A stretch of 34,089 nucleotides of DNA from NCBI GenBank assembly GCA_023134145.1, contig JAGLUW010000021.1, positions 1 to 34,089 of the forward strand, in the 5' to 3' direction. Positions 25,353 to 34,068 of the stretch are shown here, in pieces. Each line of letters opens with the position of its first letter. Position 1 is the stretch's first letter. Made by a program: the position numbers and the translations under genes. Under the pieces are notes generated by a model that saw nothing but the letters and a program-made list of their open reading frames with translations, was not told the origin of the DNA and made no database searches. The DNA is from Sulfuriflexus sp. (GTDB lineage Bacteria; Pseudomonadota; Gammaproteobacteria; AKS1).

Positions 25353-26840
25353 TTATTGCGCTTCTTGCATTCGAGAGTGAGGTGACGCGCCATAAACATG
25401 CACTGGCTCAGCCTTACCACGCACAACCTTAACGCCTAAATCAACAAACTGGCATTGCGTATCGTATTTCATTTCCGTATAAGCTTCTTCCGAAACAATA
25501 AGACGATAACCAAGACGCTTACTTAAACCATCTAAACGGCTCGCGGTATTAACCGCATCACCAATAAAAGTATATTCATAGCGTTCTTCAGAACCAATTG
25601 TTCCCGCGATCACTTTACCTGTATGAATACCTATACCAATCTCAAGTTGCTCGCCATCTGGCATCGATAAATTACGCGCATGATCTAGCATGGTTAATGC
25701 TGTTTTAACTGCATTCTCAGCCACATGTGCGCTATCTTCAAGGCCATAAACAGCCAGTACAGAATCACCCATGAATTTATTAATAATGCCGTGATGAGTT
25801 GTCACAATTTTTGCCATCTGTGAGAAATAAGCATTTAAGAAAAAGATTAAATCCTCTGCGGAAGTGTTTTCAGTAAAGCGCGTGAAGTCACGTAGATCAC
25901 AAAACAAAATAGCTACTTGATATTCTTGCCCATGCTTAAGCGTCTTGTCATCCGTGCTTAGCAATTTTTCCATGATACTTGGGCTAACAATCTTCTCTAA
26001 TGTATGCCGCAATTGCTCTTTATCGCGCAGACTATCAATCATGAGGTTGACTTGCTGAGCCAATAAACCAAATTCATCTTGAGTAACAATGGGTACGTAT
26101 TGAGACAAATTACCTGTCTGCACATTTTGTAAAACAGATAACTGTGTCGAAAAGACATGCTGAAGATTCAAAGAAAACGAATGAATCAAGCGTAAGGTGA
26201 GAACTAAAACAACACCAAAAATGAAAAATATATCAACAACAAAAACCTGCATCATGGTTTCGTTATCAAGTTGTGTATTCTGATTGATATAACCAAGATC
26301 AATAAATGCCACTAACCCCGTTAAGGTCATGCCAATAAAAACGGTCACCGTCATGAATAAGCTTAATTTACTGGATAAAGGCGAAAATTCAATATCTTGT
26401 TTCGTCTCATGATCGCTTTGACTAAACCAAAAACGTTCGCGTGTTAAGGCATTATCAATACTCGCAAAATAACCAATAATTAAAATACCAATAATAATTT
26501 TTATCGCAACAATCATCGGTTGCATATAAAAAACACTATGCGCAGCAAATATAATAACGCCAACTAAAGCATAAAGAGACATATCAAAGAAAAATTGTCG
26601 TCTTGGTCGCCTTAATACCTCAGCCTTATCGACAATGATTGGCTCAAGAAAATATTTAACCAACGCGACAAAGAGGAAAGGCACTAAGTAAATCAAAATA
26701 GAAAATGCGACGGGCTCCCCGAGGTAAGGAGAAATGCGTTCTCCATAAACACCCAAAATCAATACGGTCACAGCAAAATACACATACGAGGTGTACTTTG
26801 CCGAATCGTTAACAATCTGTTGTCGAAATGCAAGGCTCAT
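25353..26840 (-). CDS. Membrane class III adenylate cyclase
   Basis: This 495-aa protein has about six N-terminal transmembrane helices (about 17-215), a HAMP-like linker (about 215-275), and a class III cyclase domain (about 300-480). Metal Asp residues are D315 (ILFCDLRDFT) and D359 (NKFMGDS). Adenine-recognition candidates are K355 and T424 (YEYTFIGDAVNTASR), and transition-state residues are N431 and R435. All catalytic residues appear present and the Lys/Thr pair favours cAMP over cGMP. A perfect-core CRP-type site lies upstream. The ATG (26840) has no good Shine-Dalgarno. Confidence 0.93.
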   Translation of the reverse strand: MSLAFRQQIVNDSAKYTSYVYFAVTVLILGVYGERISPYLGEPVAFSILIYLVPFLFVALVKYFLEPIIVDKAEVLRRPRRQFFFDMSLYALVGVIIFAAHSVFYMQPMIVAIKIIIGILIIGYFASIDNALTRERFWFSQSDHETKQDIEFSPLSSKLSLFMTVTVFIGMTLTGLVAFIDLGYINQNTQLDNETMMQVFVVDIFFIFGVVLVLTLRLIHSFSLNLQHVFSTQLSVLQNVQTGNLSQYVPIVTQDEFGLLAQQVNLMIDSLRDKEQLRHTLEKIVSPSIMEKLLSTDDKTLKHGQEYQVAILFCDLRDFTRFTENTSAEDLIFFLNAYFSQMAKIVTTHHGIINKFMGDSVLAVYGLEDSAHVAENAVKTALTMLDHARNLSMPDGEQLEIGIGIHTGKVIAGTIGSEERYEYTFIGDAVNTASRLDGLSKRLGYRLIVSEEAYTEMKYDTQCQFVDLGVKVVRGKAEPVHVYGASPHSRMQEAQ

Positions 26841-26879
26841 GACAGTGTAAGTATAGTTACTTTTTTTTATTATTTATGA

Positions 26880-26919
26880 AATCTATCAAATAGTTAGGAT
26901 TAGTGTGACACAGTTCACA
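26880..26919 (-). promoter_or_regulatory. CRP-type site and candidate promoter of the adenylate cyclase gene
   Basis: TGTGA CACAGT TCACA (26904-26919) is a perfect TGTGA-N6-TCACA core. On the minus strand a -10-like TAGATT (26880-26885) is centred about 29 bp downstream of the site centre, near the geometry of class II CRP promoters. The predicted start is about 33 nt before the cyclase ATG. Confidence 0.6.
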
Positions 26920-27128
26920 ATACGTAAAATAGATATTACTAAACTCCATTCAACATTACGTTTAAACGGATTAACAACTATCATATACCACACAAATAGT
27001 GAATAAATCCCCTTCCATTATTCAGTGTAGACGGCAAATGAGGCTTTTGTGGCGTTTTTAAAGCTAATTTCGAATTTAATCTGAATAATCTACCTAGGTA
27101 ATCTATGTAGAGCAGCTATGAAAGCCGC

Positions 27129-27557
27129 TCAGCATTGTTCCCAGGGTAGCCCTTCAAATCGCCAACCACCTTGGGCACTACGATGATGAGCATCATCCAG
27201 TTCACCCTCAAAACCATCTATCACGTTGAATACACTACTAAAACCATTCTCAACCAACAAGGCTCCGGCATCCAGAGAACGTTTACCACTTCGACAAATC
27301 AAAATAATCGGCGCACAACCAACATCCGTACTGCAACTTACCCCACCCAGTAACACCCTACGTACATCGGTAACAAAATTCGGATTAATCACCCAATCCG
27401 GCTCATCAATCCACGGGATACTAATCGCACCTTTTGGATGTCCAACAAACAGGAATTCCATATTTGAACGTACATCAATGAGCACTGAACGTGCGTCTTC
27501 ACCCAACATTTCTGAGGCCTGAACTGACGACAATGTTTTTACCTGCTCCTTGCTCAC
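27129..27557 (-). CDS. Rhodanese-like protein
   Basis: This protein has one rhodanese domain: SVLIDVRSNMEFLFVGHPKG, then SIPWIDEPDW, active-site loop ICRSGKRSLDAG, and the C-terminal GGWRFEGLPWEQC. A short Cys-containing insertion (SCSTDVGCAP) lies just before the active strand. The open frame runs up to an ATG at 27629, but that stretch contains the terminator of the upstream gene (27598-27615), so I take GTG 27557, which has AAAGGG about 10 nt upstream. Sulfur transfer is the likely chemistry; the partner is unknown. Confidence 0.85.
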   Translation of the reverse strand: MSKEQVKTLSSVQASEMLGEDARSVLIDVRSNMEFLFVGHPKGAISIPWIDEPDWVINPNFVTDVRRVLLGGVSCSTDVGCAPIILICRSGKRSLDAGALLVENGFSSVFNVIDGFEGELDDAHHRSAQGGWRFEGLPWEQC

Positions 27558-27589
27558 AACCTGACTATCCCTTTGACTTATTTGATGTA

Positions 27590-27615
27590 AATAAAGACGG
27601 GGTCTAGTGACCCCG
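27590..27615 (-). terminator. Terminator of the secreted-protein gene
   Basis: On the minus strand, CGGGGTC pairs with GACCCCG around ACTA, followed by TCTTTATTT. It is about 28 nt after the stop of the 27643-28539 gene and just before the rhodanese gene. Confidence 0.75.
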
Positions 27616-27642
27616 ACTATTACAACCATAGCATTTAATTAA

Positions 27643-28539
27643 CTATTCGCCACCTGCAGCCTGTTTCAGCGATGCTTCAATCGCATCTGGTGCATCATTA
27701 ATTTTAAAGAAGGTACTCATGTCTAAATCAGGGAAGGCATTAGCAATACTGAATTTTGCATGTAATGCATAAACATTGCCTTCTGAAACAAGAACACTAT
27801 ATGGCAGATGGGCCGTTTGCTTCATATCTCGTCCATCAATCAACGCCATAATATGTTCATCACCTGCGACACCCGCCGCCTTAGTCAAAGACACACCAAA
27901 TAAAGTCTGTTTTTTACCTGGGATATCGACGCGGAATACTTTCGCCGTACCACCCTTGCCTGCCGCTAAACCTGCTTCAACAGCCTTAATCGCCGCATCG
28001 TAAGAAGCATGTTCTGCTAATTCCAGTGGGTCATCGAAATAAGGCATGAACACAGTGAAATGAAACTCATCAAGCTGATCGGCTTTCCAACCGGGATCCT
28101 GTGCGCCATATGCTGATGCGCCACCCAATGCTTTGGCGAGTTGCTTATCAACCGCGGTAAGATCGGCAGCCATTTTAAATGATGCTGACATCCATGCTGG
28201 GTTAACATAACTCACCTGCACCTTATCTCCGGCTTGAGTCACAGCAACGCGAACAACTGCACCATAACCACCAAAGTCAGTTTTTGCGGCTGCCGTTTTT
28301 AATGCGGCATTCGTAACAGAAATAACTGTTGCAGCAGCATAAGGCTGATAAGTACCAACAACCTCAAAACCCGCAGCCTGTAATGCTGCACTGGTTGATT
28401 TAACTTGTGCTGCCATCGTCCCTGTAGCATTCGAACTCATATTATAAGGTTTCAGCCAGGGTTGTTCTGCCGATGCTATTGAGGTAAAAAATAATCCTGT
28501 CAATAACAGTACAGATAAAAAGGAACGAAACAATTTCAT
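27643..28539 (-). CDS. Secreted protein of unknown function
   Basis: This 298-aa protein has a clear signal peptide (MKLFRSFLSVLLLTGLFFTS, cleaved near SASA-EQPW). AGAGGA lies about 9 nt before the ATG. The first mature part (about 40-115, TMAAQVKSTSAALQAAGFEV, then AAATVISVTNAALKTAAA) has a strand-helix rhythm a little like DUF302 domains. The second part has FHFTVFMPYFDDPLELAE and FGVSLTKAAGVAGDEHIMAL. There are no Cys residues and no catalytic signatures. I do not recognise the family. Its own terminator follows. Confidence 0.7.
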   Translation of the reverse strand: MKLFRSFLSVLLLTGLFFTSIASAEQPWLKPYNMSSNATGTMAAQVKSTSAALQAAGFEVVGTYQPYAAATVISVTNAALKTAAAKTDFGGYGAVVRVAVTQAGDKVQVSYVNPAWMSASFKMAADLTAVDKQLAKALGGASAYGAQDPGWKADQLDEFHFTVFMPYFDDPLELAEHASYDAAIKAVEAGLAAGKGGTAKVFRVDIPGKKQTLFGVSLTKAAGVAGDEHIMALIDGRDMKQTAHLPYSVLVSEGNVYALHAKFSIANAFPDLDMSTFFKINDAPDAIEASLKQAAGGE

Positions 28540-28590
28540 AAGGGAAATCCTCTAATTTAGTTTATTACCATGTTCTACGAGTATGCCCTG

Positions 28591-28622
28591 TTAGAATCAT
28601 GCATGCTCATTAAAGATTCTAA
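28591..28622. repeat. 8-bp inverted repeat between the secreted-protein and carbonic anhydrase genes
   Basis: TTAGAATC (28591-28598) and GATTCTAA (28615-28622) are perfect inverted arms with a 16-bp centre that itself contains ATGCAT. No T-run follows, so it may be an operator in the divergent promoter region. Nothing else in the 233-bp gap is clear except a ribosome site for the plus gene. Confidence 0.35.
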
Positions 28623-28772
28623 TGCCTCAACACTAGAAATCCTGATAACCCATTCAATTTGTAATTTATTGGGTATTTGTAAAATCCCTTTATTGACCTT
28701 AGGCATCACTGTTGTAGAGTAGTAAGTCATGCTCTTACACTATATTTACAAAATTATTTTAGGAGAAAATAA

Positions 28773-29525
28773 ATGCAAGGAAACACTTTTCGCTCTGTGG
28801 TTTTACTTAGTGGCATATTACTGAGCAGCATGACATTTGCAGCAGGTGGCAAAGCACATTGGGGTTATGACGGGGACGAAGGACCTTCTCATTGGGGCGA
28901 TCTTTCTCATGACTATGCGACATGTAAAACAGGCAAAAGTCAGTCACCTATTAATATCGATACAACCACCACTGCGAAGCTCGCTAATATTAAATTTAAT
29001 TATCAGGCCAGTGCAATTGATGTGGTTAATAATGGTCATACCATTCAGGTGAATTATGCAAAAGGCAGCATGCTTAGCGTGGGCGGTAAAAGTTATACGC
29101 TACTGCAATTTCATTTCCATAGCCCAAGTGAACATGAGGTGAATGGCAAACCTTACGACATGGTCGCCCACCTTGTTCATCAAGCAGCAGATGGTCAGTT
29201 AGGCGTTATTGGCGTGCTCATGAAAATAGGTAAAGCGAACTCGGTGATTGCTTCTGTTTGGGATAACATGCCAACGAAATCTGGCGGACATAACAAAGTG
29301 GATGCAACGCTCAACGTTGCGGAACTATTGCCAAGTAATCACAGTTACTACAATTACAGTGGCTCATTAACAACACCACCTTGTAGTGAAGGCGTAAACT
29401 GGATGGTATTGCAAACACCCGTTGAAGTTTCAACTGAACAAGTTGCTGCATTTACGAGTATTTTTTCGAAGAGTGTTCGCCCAGTACAACCGGGTAATGG
29501 CCGCTTAATTCACGCTAACAAATAA
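28773..29525 (+). CDS. Periplasmic alpha-type carbonic anhydrase
   Basis: This 250-aa protein has a signal peptide (VVLLSGILLSSMTFA). The alpha-CA signatures are present: HWGYDGDEGPSHWGDL, SQSPINI, zinc ligands H114 and H116 (LLQFHFHSPSEHEVNG) and H133 (DMVAHLVHQ), the Glu in SEH, and the proton/Thr motif GSLTTPPCSEGV. Cys51 and the Cys in PPCSEG would form the usual disulfide. It interconverts CO2 and bicarbonate in the periplasm. AGGAG lies 8 nt before the ATG. It has its own terminator shared with typA. Confidence 0.97.
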   Translation: MQGNTFRSVVLLSGILLSSMTFAAGGKAHWGYDGDEGPSHWGDLSHDYATCKTGKSQSPINIDTTTTAKLANIKFNYQASAIDVVNNGHTIQVNYAKGSMLSVGGKSYTLLQFHFHSPSEHEVNGKPYDMVAHLVHQAADGQLGVIGVLMKIGKANSVIASVWDNMPTKSGGHNKVDATLNVAELLPSNHSYYNYSGSLTTPPCSEGVNWMVLQTPVEVSTEQVAAFTSIFSKSVRPVQPGNGRLIHANK

Positions 29526-29545
29526 AGAGTAAACACAATGTAATA

Positions 29546-29585
29546 AAAAAGGCCGGTCACATGTTCACCATGTGCCGGCCTTTTT
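29546..29585. terminator. Bidirectional terminator between carbonic anhydrase and typA
   Basis: AAAAAGGCCGG and CACATG pair with CATGTG and CCGGCCTTTTT, with one bulged T and a short loop. A-run and T-run on the two sides allow it to work for both converging genes. Confidence 0.93.
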
Positions 29586-29601
29586 AGTACGTCTACTTTA
29601 A

Positions 29602-31416
29602 TTACTTAGATCGGCTATCACGTTTACGCTCATGTTCCTTAAGCAAACGTTTGCGAATACGAATAAAGTTAGGCGTAACTTCTACCAATTCATCATCATC
29701 AATAAACTCTAAGGCTTGTTCCAAGCTCTTACGAATAGGCGGTGTAAGCACTTGTGCTTCATCTGTACCTGATGCACGAACGTTGGTTAACTGCTTACCC
29801 TTTAATGGGTTAACAACTAAGTCATTACCACGTGAGTGAATGCCAATAATCTGCCCTTCGTATACTTCATCGCCATGTGAACTAAACAAACGACCGCGTT
29901 CTTGTAGGTTAAACAGACCAAAGGTTAAACACTTACCTTGACCGTTTGAAATTAATACACCATTGGTACGTTGGCCAAAATCACCACCTTTCACTGGCGC
30001 ATATTTATCAAATACGCTGTAGATAAGGCCGGTGCCTTGTGTTGCAGTTAAAAACTCAGTACGGAAACCAATCAAACCACGTGCAGGAATAACAAAATCA
30101 AGACGCACACGACCTTTACCGTCTGGCATCATGTTCTTTAATTCACCACCACGTGTGCCCAAGGCTTCCATGACACTACCTTGATGCGTGTCTTCAACAT
30201 CAACAGTCAATTGTTCAAATGGCTCACACATCACGCCATCGACTTCTTTAACAATCACTTCTGGACGTGACACGCCCATTTCAAAACCTTCACGACGCAT
30301 GGTTTCGATCAAGATAGAAAGGTGTAATTCACCACGACCTGATACTTTGAACTTATCAGGATCGCCGCCATCTTCAACACGCAGTGCCACATTATGTTTC
30401 AGCTCGCGTTCAAGGCGTTCACGAATTTGACGTGAGGTAACGAACTTACCATCTTGACCCGCGAACGGTGAATTGTTCACTTGGAAAGTCATGGTCACAG
30501 TAGGTTCATCAACACTTAATGCAGGTAAAGCTTCAACATTATTAGGATCACAAACTGTGTCAGAAATATTCAGTTCTTCAATACCGGTAAAGGCAATAAT
30601 GTCACCGGCAATTGCTTCATCAACCTCAACACGTTCAAGGCCTAAGAAACCGAGTACTTGCAAGATACGGCCATTTTTCTTTTTACCGTCACTACCAATG
30701 ATAGTAACTGGTGTATTTGTTTTCACACGACCACGTTCGATGCGACCGATACCGATCATGCCTACGTAACTATTGTAATCAAGTTGTGAAATCTGCATTT
30801 GGAAAGGACCATCAACATCAACCTTACGCGGCGCAACATGATCAAGAATACTTTGGAACAGTGGGTCCATATTGCCATCGGTTATATCCGACTCAAGCCC
30901 TGCGTAACCATTAACCGCAGAACAATAACAAGTATGAAAATCGAGTTGCTCATCTGTCGCGCCAAGGCGATCAAATAAATCAAACGTTTGATCCAGCACC
31001 CAATCAGGACGAGAACCTTCACGATCAATTTTATTAATAACAACAATAGGCTTTAAACCTAAGGCAAGTGCCTTCGATGTCACAAAACGTGTTTGTGGCA
31101 TTGGGCCTTCAACCGCATCAACAATCAACAGTACGCTATCAACCATAGATAGAACGCGTTCTACCTCACCACCAAAATCAGCATGGCCTGGGGTATCGAC
31201 GATATTGATACGTTCGCCATTCCAGCGGATCGCGGTTGGCTTTGAAAGAATCGTGATGCCGCGTTCTTTTTCAAGATCGTTAGAATCCATAACGCGTTCT
31301 TCGAAATCACCGCGACTTTCCAGCGTACCGGACTGTTGTAGCAATTTATCAACGAGGGTGGTCTTACCATGATCGACGTGGGCAATGATGGCGATATTTC
31401 GAAATTGTTCACTCAC
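29602..31416 (-). CDS. typA: Ribosome-associated GTPase TypA/BipA
   Basis: This 604-aa protein matches the normal TypA length. G1 is [13 protein letters not shown], the switch I/effector region is [10 protein letters not shown]3 is [15 protein letters not shown], and G4 is [10 protein letters not shown]-like domains III and V and the TypA C-terminal domain follow ([27 protein letters not shown]). It binds 70S/50S ribosomes and helps assembly and stress growth. The start is GTG, with AGGA about 10 nt upstream. Confidence 0.98.
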   Translation of the reverse strand: MSEQFRNIAIIAHVDHGKTTLVDKLLQQSGTLESRGDFEERVMDSNDLEKERGITILSKPTAIRWNGERINIVDTPGHADFGGEVERVLSMVDSVLLIVDAVEGPMPQTRFVTSKALALGLKPIVVINKIDREGSRPDWVLDQTFDLFDRLGATDEQLDFHTCYCSAVNGYAGLESDITDGNMDPLFQSILDHVAPRKVDVDGPFQMQISQLDYNSYVGMIGIGRIERGRVKTNTPVTIIGSDGKKKNGRILQVLGFLGLERVEVDEAIAGDIIAFTGIEELNISDTVCDPNNVEALPALSVDEPTVTMTFQVNNSPFAGQDGKFVTSRQIRERLERELKHNVALRVEDGGDPDKFKVSGRGELHLSILIETMRREGFEMGVSRPEVIVKEVDGVMCEPFEQLTVDVEDTHQGSVMEALGTRGGELKNMMPDGKGRVRLDFVIPARGLIGFRTEFLTATQGTGLIYSVFDKYAPVKGGDFGQRTNGVLISNGQGKCLTFGLFNLQERGRLFSSHGDEVYEGQIIGIHSRGNDLVVNPLKGKQLTNVRASGTDEAQVLTPPIRKSLEQALEFIDDDELVEVTPNFIRIRKRLLKEHERKRDSRSK

Positions 31417-31505
31417 TGTGATTCTTTCCTGTCTCGGCCAGAGAACGGCCTAATGGTTAAAAGCCGCGCATTATACCTGAAGTAGACTATTTACATAGCT
31501 TTCAC

Positions 31506-31532
31506 TCATGTTTTCTCGACTTTTACCGATAA
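31506..31532 (+). promoter_or_regulatory. Sigma-28 (FliA)-type promoter
   Basis: TCATGTTT (31506-31513, 6 of 8 to TAAAGTTT), exactly 11 nt, then ACCGATAA (31525-31532, 7 of 8 to GCCGATAA). It lies about 55 nt before the ATG of the CheZ-like gene at 31587. A flagellar/chemotaxis promoter is what this pattern means in E. coli and relatives; use here is inferred. Confidence 0.6.
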
Positions 31533-31586
31533 CCACCATGATTACTGCCCCATAGGGCGGCAACAGAGGTCTTTTGGAGACATAAC

Positions 31587-32165
31587 ATGGCGGGAAATAT
31601 GGAAAATATGGAAAATATGGAAAATAAAGCAGATATCTCTGATATGGATGAGTCATGTGTTGAAAATATATGTCAAATAAGACGTACTGTCCGCATGCTC
31701 GATCTTGCTGCTGCCCGTGTTTCGTATGCTTTACATGACGGTAATGAGTCCGTCGATACACTGATCAAATCATTCACGAATATGACTGAACAAGTTATGT
31801 CCATGCAAAAAGGCATTGAAAATTTACCTGATAGTGATGAAAAAACTGCTTTATTGGGCAATTGTTCCCAAGCCATGAACACCGTTCAAGAAACCACCAT
31901 GGCTTTCCAATTTTACGACCGCCTAAGCCAACGCATGCAACATATCTCCATTAGCCTTGATGAATTATCTACGCTCATTGATTCACCTGAAAAAATGGGA
32001 GAACCCAATGCTTGGCTTGGTTTAGAAGACAAAATTCGTTCTCACTACACCCTCGACAATGATTTAGCGATGTTTGAAGCCGTACTGGCTGGTGAAAATA
32101 TCGAAGACATCCTTTCTAAAGCAACCGAAGTTGTTGAAGATGATGGCGACATAGAACTATTCTAA
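31587..32165 (+). CDS. CheZ-like helical protein of unknown function
   Basis: This 192-aa acidic, helical protein begins with an in-frame 9-bp repeat (ATGGAAAAT x3, giving MENMENMEN). The core has RTVRMLDLAAARVSYAL, then MTEQVMSMQKGIENL and ETTMAFQFYDRLSQRMQHIS, a pattern of long helices reminiscent of CheZ/chemotaxis adaptors (the QFYDRLSQR stretch in particular). It has no membrane segment. TTGGAGA is at good spacing before the ATG, and a FliA-type promoter is upstream. Rsd/AlgQ-like and CheV genes follow on the same strand. A chemotaxis link is inference from motif, promoter and neighbours. Confidence 0.65.
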   Translation: MAGNMENMENMENKADISDMDESCVENICQIRRTVRMLDLAAARVSYALHDGNESVDTLIKSFTNMTEQVMSMQKGIENLPDSDEKTALLGNCSQAMNTVQETTMAFQFYDRLSQRMQHISISLDELSTLIDSPEKMGEPNAWLGLEDKIRSHYTLDNDLAMFEAVLAGENIEDILSKATEVVEDDGDIELF

Positions 32166-32310
32166 AATAATGACCAATCAACTTTTCCGATTAGCGATTT
32201 TATTTAACAGCTTAGATTAGGAAACGCTTATAGACATCAGATTTACATTAACAAATTGCCCCGAGCGCGGTATGCTTAGGCCATAATATAATTACAATAT
32301 GTGAATTCTC

Positions 32311-32772
32311 ATGGATGTAACAGAAACACCAAGCAGCGATAGTGTTGAGCGACGAAACCGCGCCAACAATATCGAAGAGCATCTAACCGACGAACGTGCC
32401 GATATGCTGGTTCAGTTTTGCCGCATTGCCGGAGTCGATCCATGGGATGAACCGCACACCGCTACCGAACTTCAAAACATGCTACAAGAATTTTGTGAAA
32501 TCCTCGTTGATTACCTCGCTGCTGGCCATTTTGGACTCTACCAGCGTTTCATTGATGGCGAAGAACGCCGTGATGAAATCCGTCAGTTAGCCGAGAAACT
32601 TTACCCACAAATCTCAGAAACCACACAAATGGCGCTGGATTTTAATGACAAATATGAAATTAAAAGTGATAAAGAATTCGATAAATCTTTTTCTGATGAC
32701 CTATCAAAACTAGGCCAAGCACTTGCCGTTCGCATTGAATTAGAAGATCAACTACTCAACGTTACCCACTAA
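32311..32772 (+). CDS. rsd: Rsd/AlgQ-family anti-sigma-70 regulator
   Basis: This 153-aa protein is close to the length of E. coli Rsd. Landmarks are VERRNRANNIEEHLTDERAD, MLVQFCRIAGVDPW, LQEFCEILVDYLAAGHFGLY and QRFIDG. The FC-x-LVDYxxAGHFxxY signature is characteristic of Rsd/AlgQ, which bind region 4 of sigma-70 and shift RNA polymerase toward alternative sigma factors. The ATG at 32311 has no strong ribosome site. Transcription ends at the hairpin at 32797-32826. Confidence 0.85.
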   Translation: MDVTETPSSDSVERRNRANNIEEHLTDERADMLVQFCRIAGVDPWDEPHTATELQNMLQEFCEILVDYLAAGHFGLYQRFIDGEERRDEIRQLAEKLYPQISETTQMALDFNDKYEIKSDKEFDKSFSDDLSKLGQALAVRIELEDQLLNVTH

Positions 32773-32796
32773 CGCGGCCATTACTTTAATTCCCCT

Positions 32797-32826
32797 AAAA
32801 AGCTGATGTAATTCAGCTTTTTTTAT
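32797..32826 (+). terminator. Rho-independent terminator after the Rsd-like gene
   Basis: AAAAGCTGA pairs with TCAGCTTTT around a 6-nt loop and runs into TTTTATT. It is about 25 nt after the stop and separates this gene from cheV. Confidence 0.85.
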
Positions 32827-32917
32827 TGTTTCAACAAAATAATCCTCAATGTTTCCCTCAGCGTGTCGATGACATCCTATGTAGTCACTAGTCAAATTAG
32901 TTATATAGAGGTAAACC

Positions 32918-33868
32918 ATGGATACATTGATGCAATCCGTCGACGAACGCACCCGTCTGGCAGGAGCAAATCGCTTAGAGATACTACTATTCAGTCTTGG
33001 CAAAGATGAGCAAACCAATCGCGAAGAAGTTTTTGGTATCAACGTATTCAAGATACGAGAAGTCATGCATGTCCCCGAGGTGACTCAAGCCCCCGATATG
33101 CCGCCTGGCGTTAAAGGTATGGTTTGTCTTCGCGGCGATATGATCCCCGTAATCGATCTGGTGCATTTCTGTAACTTAAACATGACCGAAGAACCAACGG
33201 TTCTGATTGTGACCGAGTTCAACCGTAGAACTCAGGGCTTTCTTGTCAGTAGCGTCGAACAAATCCTGCGCATGGAATGGAATGAAATTAAAGTTCCCCC
33301 TCCCATGCTCGCCAACCGCCTAGGTGGTCTGGTTACTGCCGTAACCGAACTCAAAGATGGCCGTATCGTCATGGTACTGGACGTTGAAAAAGTACTTGCC
33401 CAAACTTCAGAAAATATTGATGACCCAACCCAGTTCGAAGGTGTTGAACACCTTGATACCAAGGCAACTATTCTCTTTGCAGATGACTCATCTGTTGCAC
33501 GTAAGCAAATTTCAAAAACACTCGACACTCTCGGCATTGAATATATGAGTGCCAAGAATGGTGAAGAGGCATGGGAGCGCTTAGAAGAACAAGCCGAACA
33601 TGCCAAGTCGCTCGGTGTTCCTCTAAAAGAAATCATTCAACTTGTTTTGACCGATATTGAAATGCCGGGCATGGATGGTTACGTATTAACACGTAAAATT
33701 AAAGATGACCCACGCATGAAAGATATACCCGTTGTTATGCACTCATCTCTATCTGCCGATGCCAATATTACCATCGGCAAATCAGTAGGCGTAAATGCCT
33801 ACGTTGCTAAATTTGATCCACGTGAGTTAGCTAAAACATTAGAGCCTTTTCTTAAAAAAGATCAATAA
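32918..33868 (+). CDS. cheV: Chemotaxis coupling protein CheV
   Basis: This 316-aa protein has a CheW domain (about 18-165: ILLFSLGKDE, FGINVFKIREVMHVPEV, GVKGMVCLRGDMIPVIDL) fused to a receiver domain (about 183-315: ILFADDSSVARKQI, phosphoacceptor D246 in LTDIEMPGMDGY, VVMHSSLSADANI, VNAYVAKFDP). CheV couples receptors to CheA and may act as a phosphate sink. GAGGT precedes the ATG. Its stop overlaps the slyX stop by 7 nt on the opposite strand. Confidence 0.97.
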   Translation: MDTLMQSVDERTRLAGANRLEILLFSLGKDEQTNREEVFGINVFKIREVMHVPEVTQAPDMPPGVKGMVCLRGDMIPVIDLVHFCNLNMTEEPTVLIVTEFNRRTQGFLVSSVEQILRMEWNEIKVPPPMLANRLGGLVTAVTELKDGRIVMVLDVEKVLAQTSENIDDPTQFEGVEHLDTKATILFADDSSVARKQISKTLDTLGIEYMSAKNGEEAWERLEEQAEHAKSLGVPLKEIIQLVLTDIEMPGMDGYVLTRKIKDDPRMKDIPVVMHSSLSADANITIGKSVGVNAYVAKFDPRELAKTLEPFLKKDQ

Positions 33869-34068
33869 TGCGGTGGAGGTGGCTCGTCGGCTTGATTGCC
33901 TGCGGGTCCAGATCCTGCAGCCTGCAAGGCCTTCTCTAATCTCTCAACTTCATTTGCCAGCATCTCAAGTCTTAGTTGCTGCTTAGCCATTTCATCGCTC
34001 ATTGTTTGTAAGGCATTCTCTTGGAAAGATAAGCGCATTTCCAGTTCATCAATTCTTGCCTCACTCAT
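33862..34068 (-). CDS. slyX: SlyX-family coiled-coil protein
   Basis: This 68-aa coiled-coil protein has SEARIDELEMRLSFQENALQ, then MSDEMAKQQLRLEML, and ends in the SlyX-type proline tail PPPPHY. The function of SlyX is not established. AGAGAGG is well placed before the ATG. It converges with cheV, the two stop codons overlapping within 33862-33868. Confidence 0.93.
   Translation of the reverse strand: MSEARIDELEMRLSFQENALQTMSDEMAKQQLRLEMLANEVERLEKALQAAGSGPAGNQADEPPPPHY

Noticed and set aside
27103..27123. GAGCAGC/GCCGCTC hairpin after the rhodanese gene as a terminator
   Set aside because: The stem has a mismatch and is not followed by a T-run on the minus strand.
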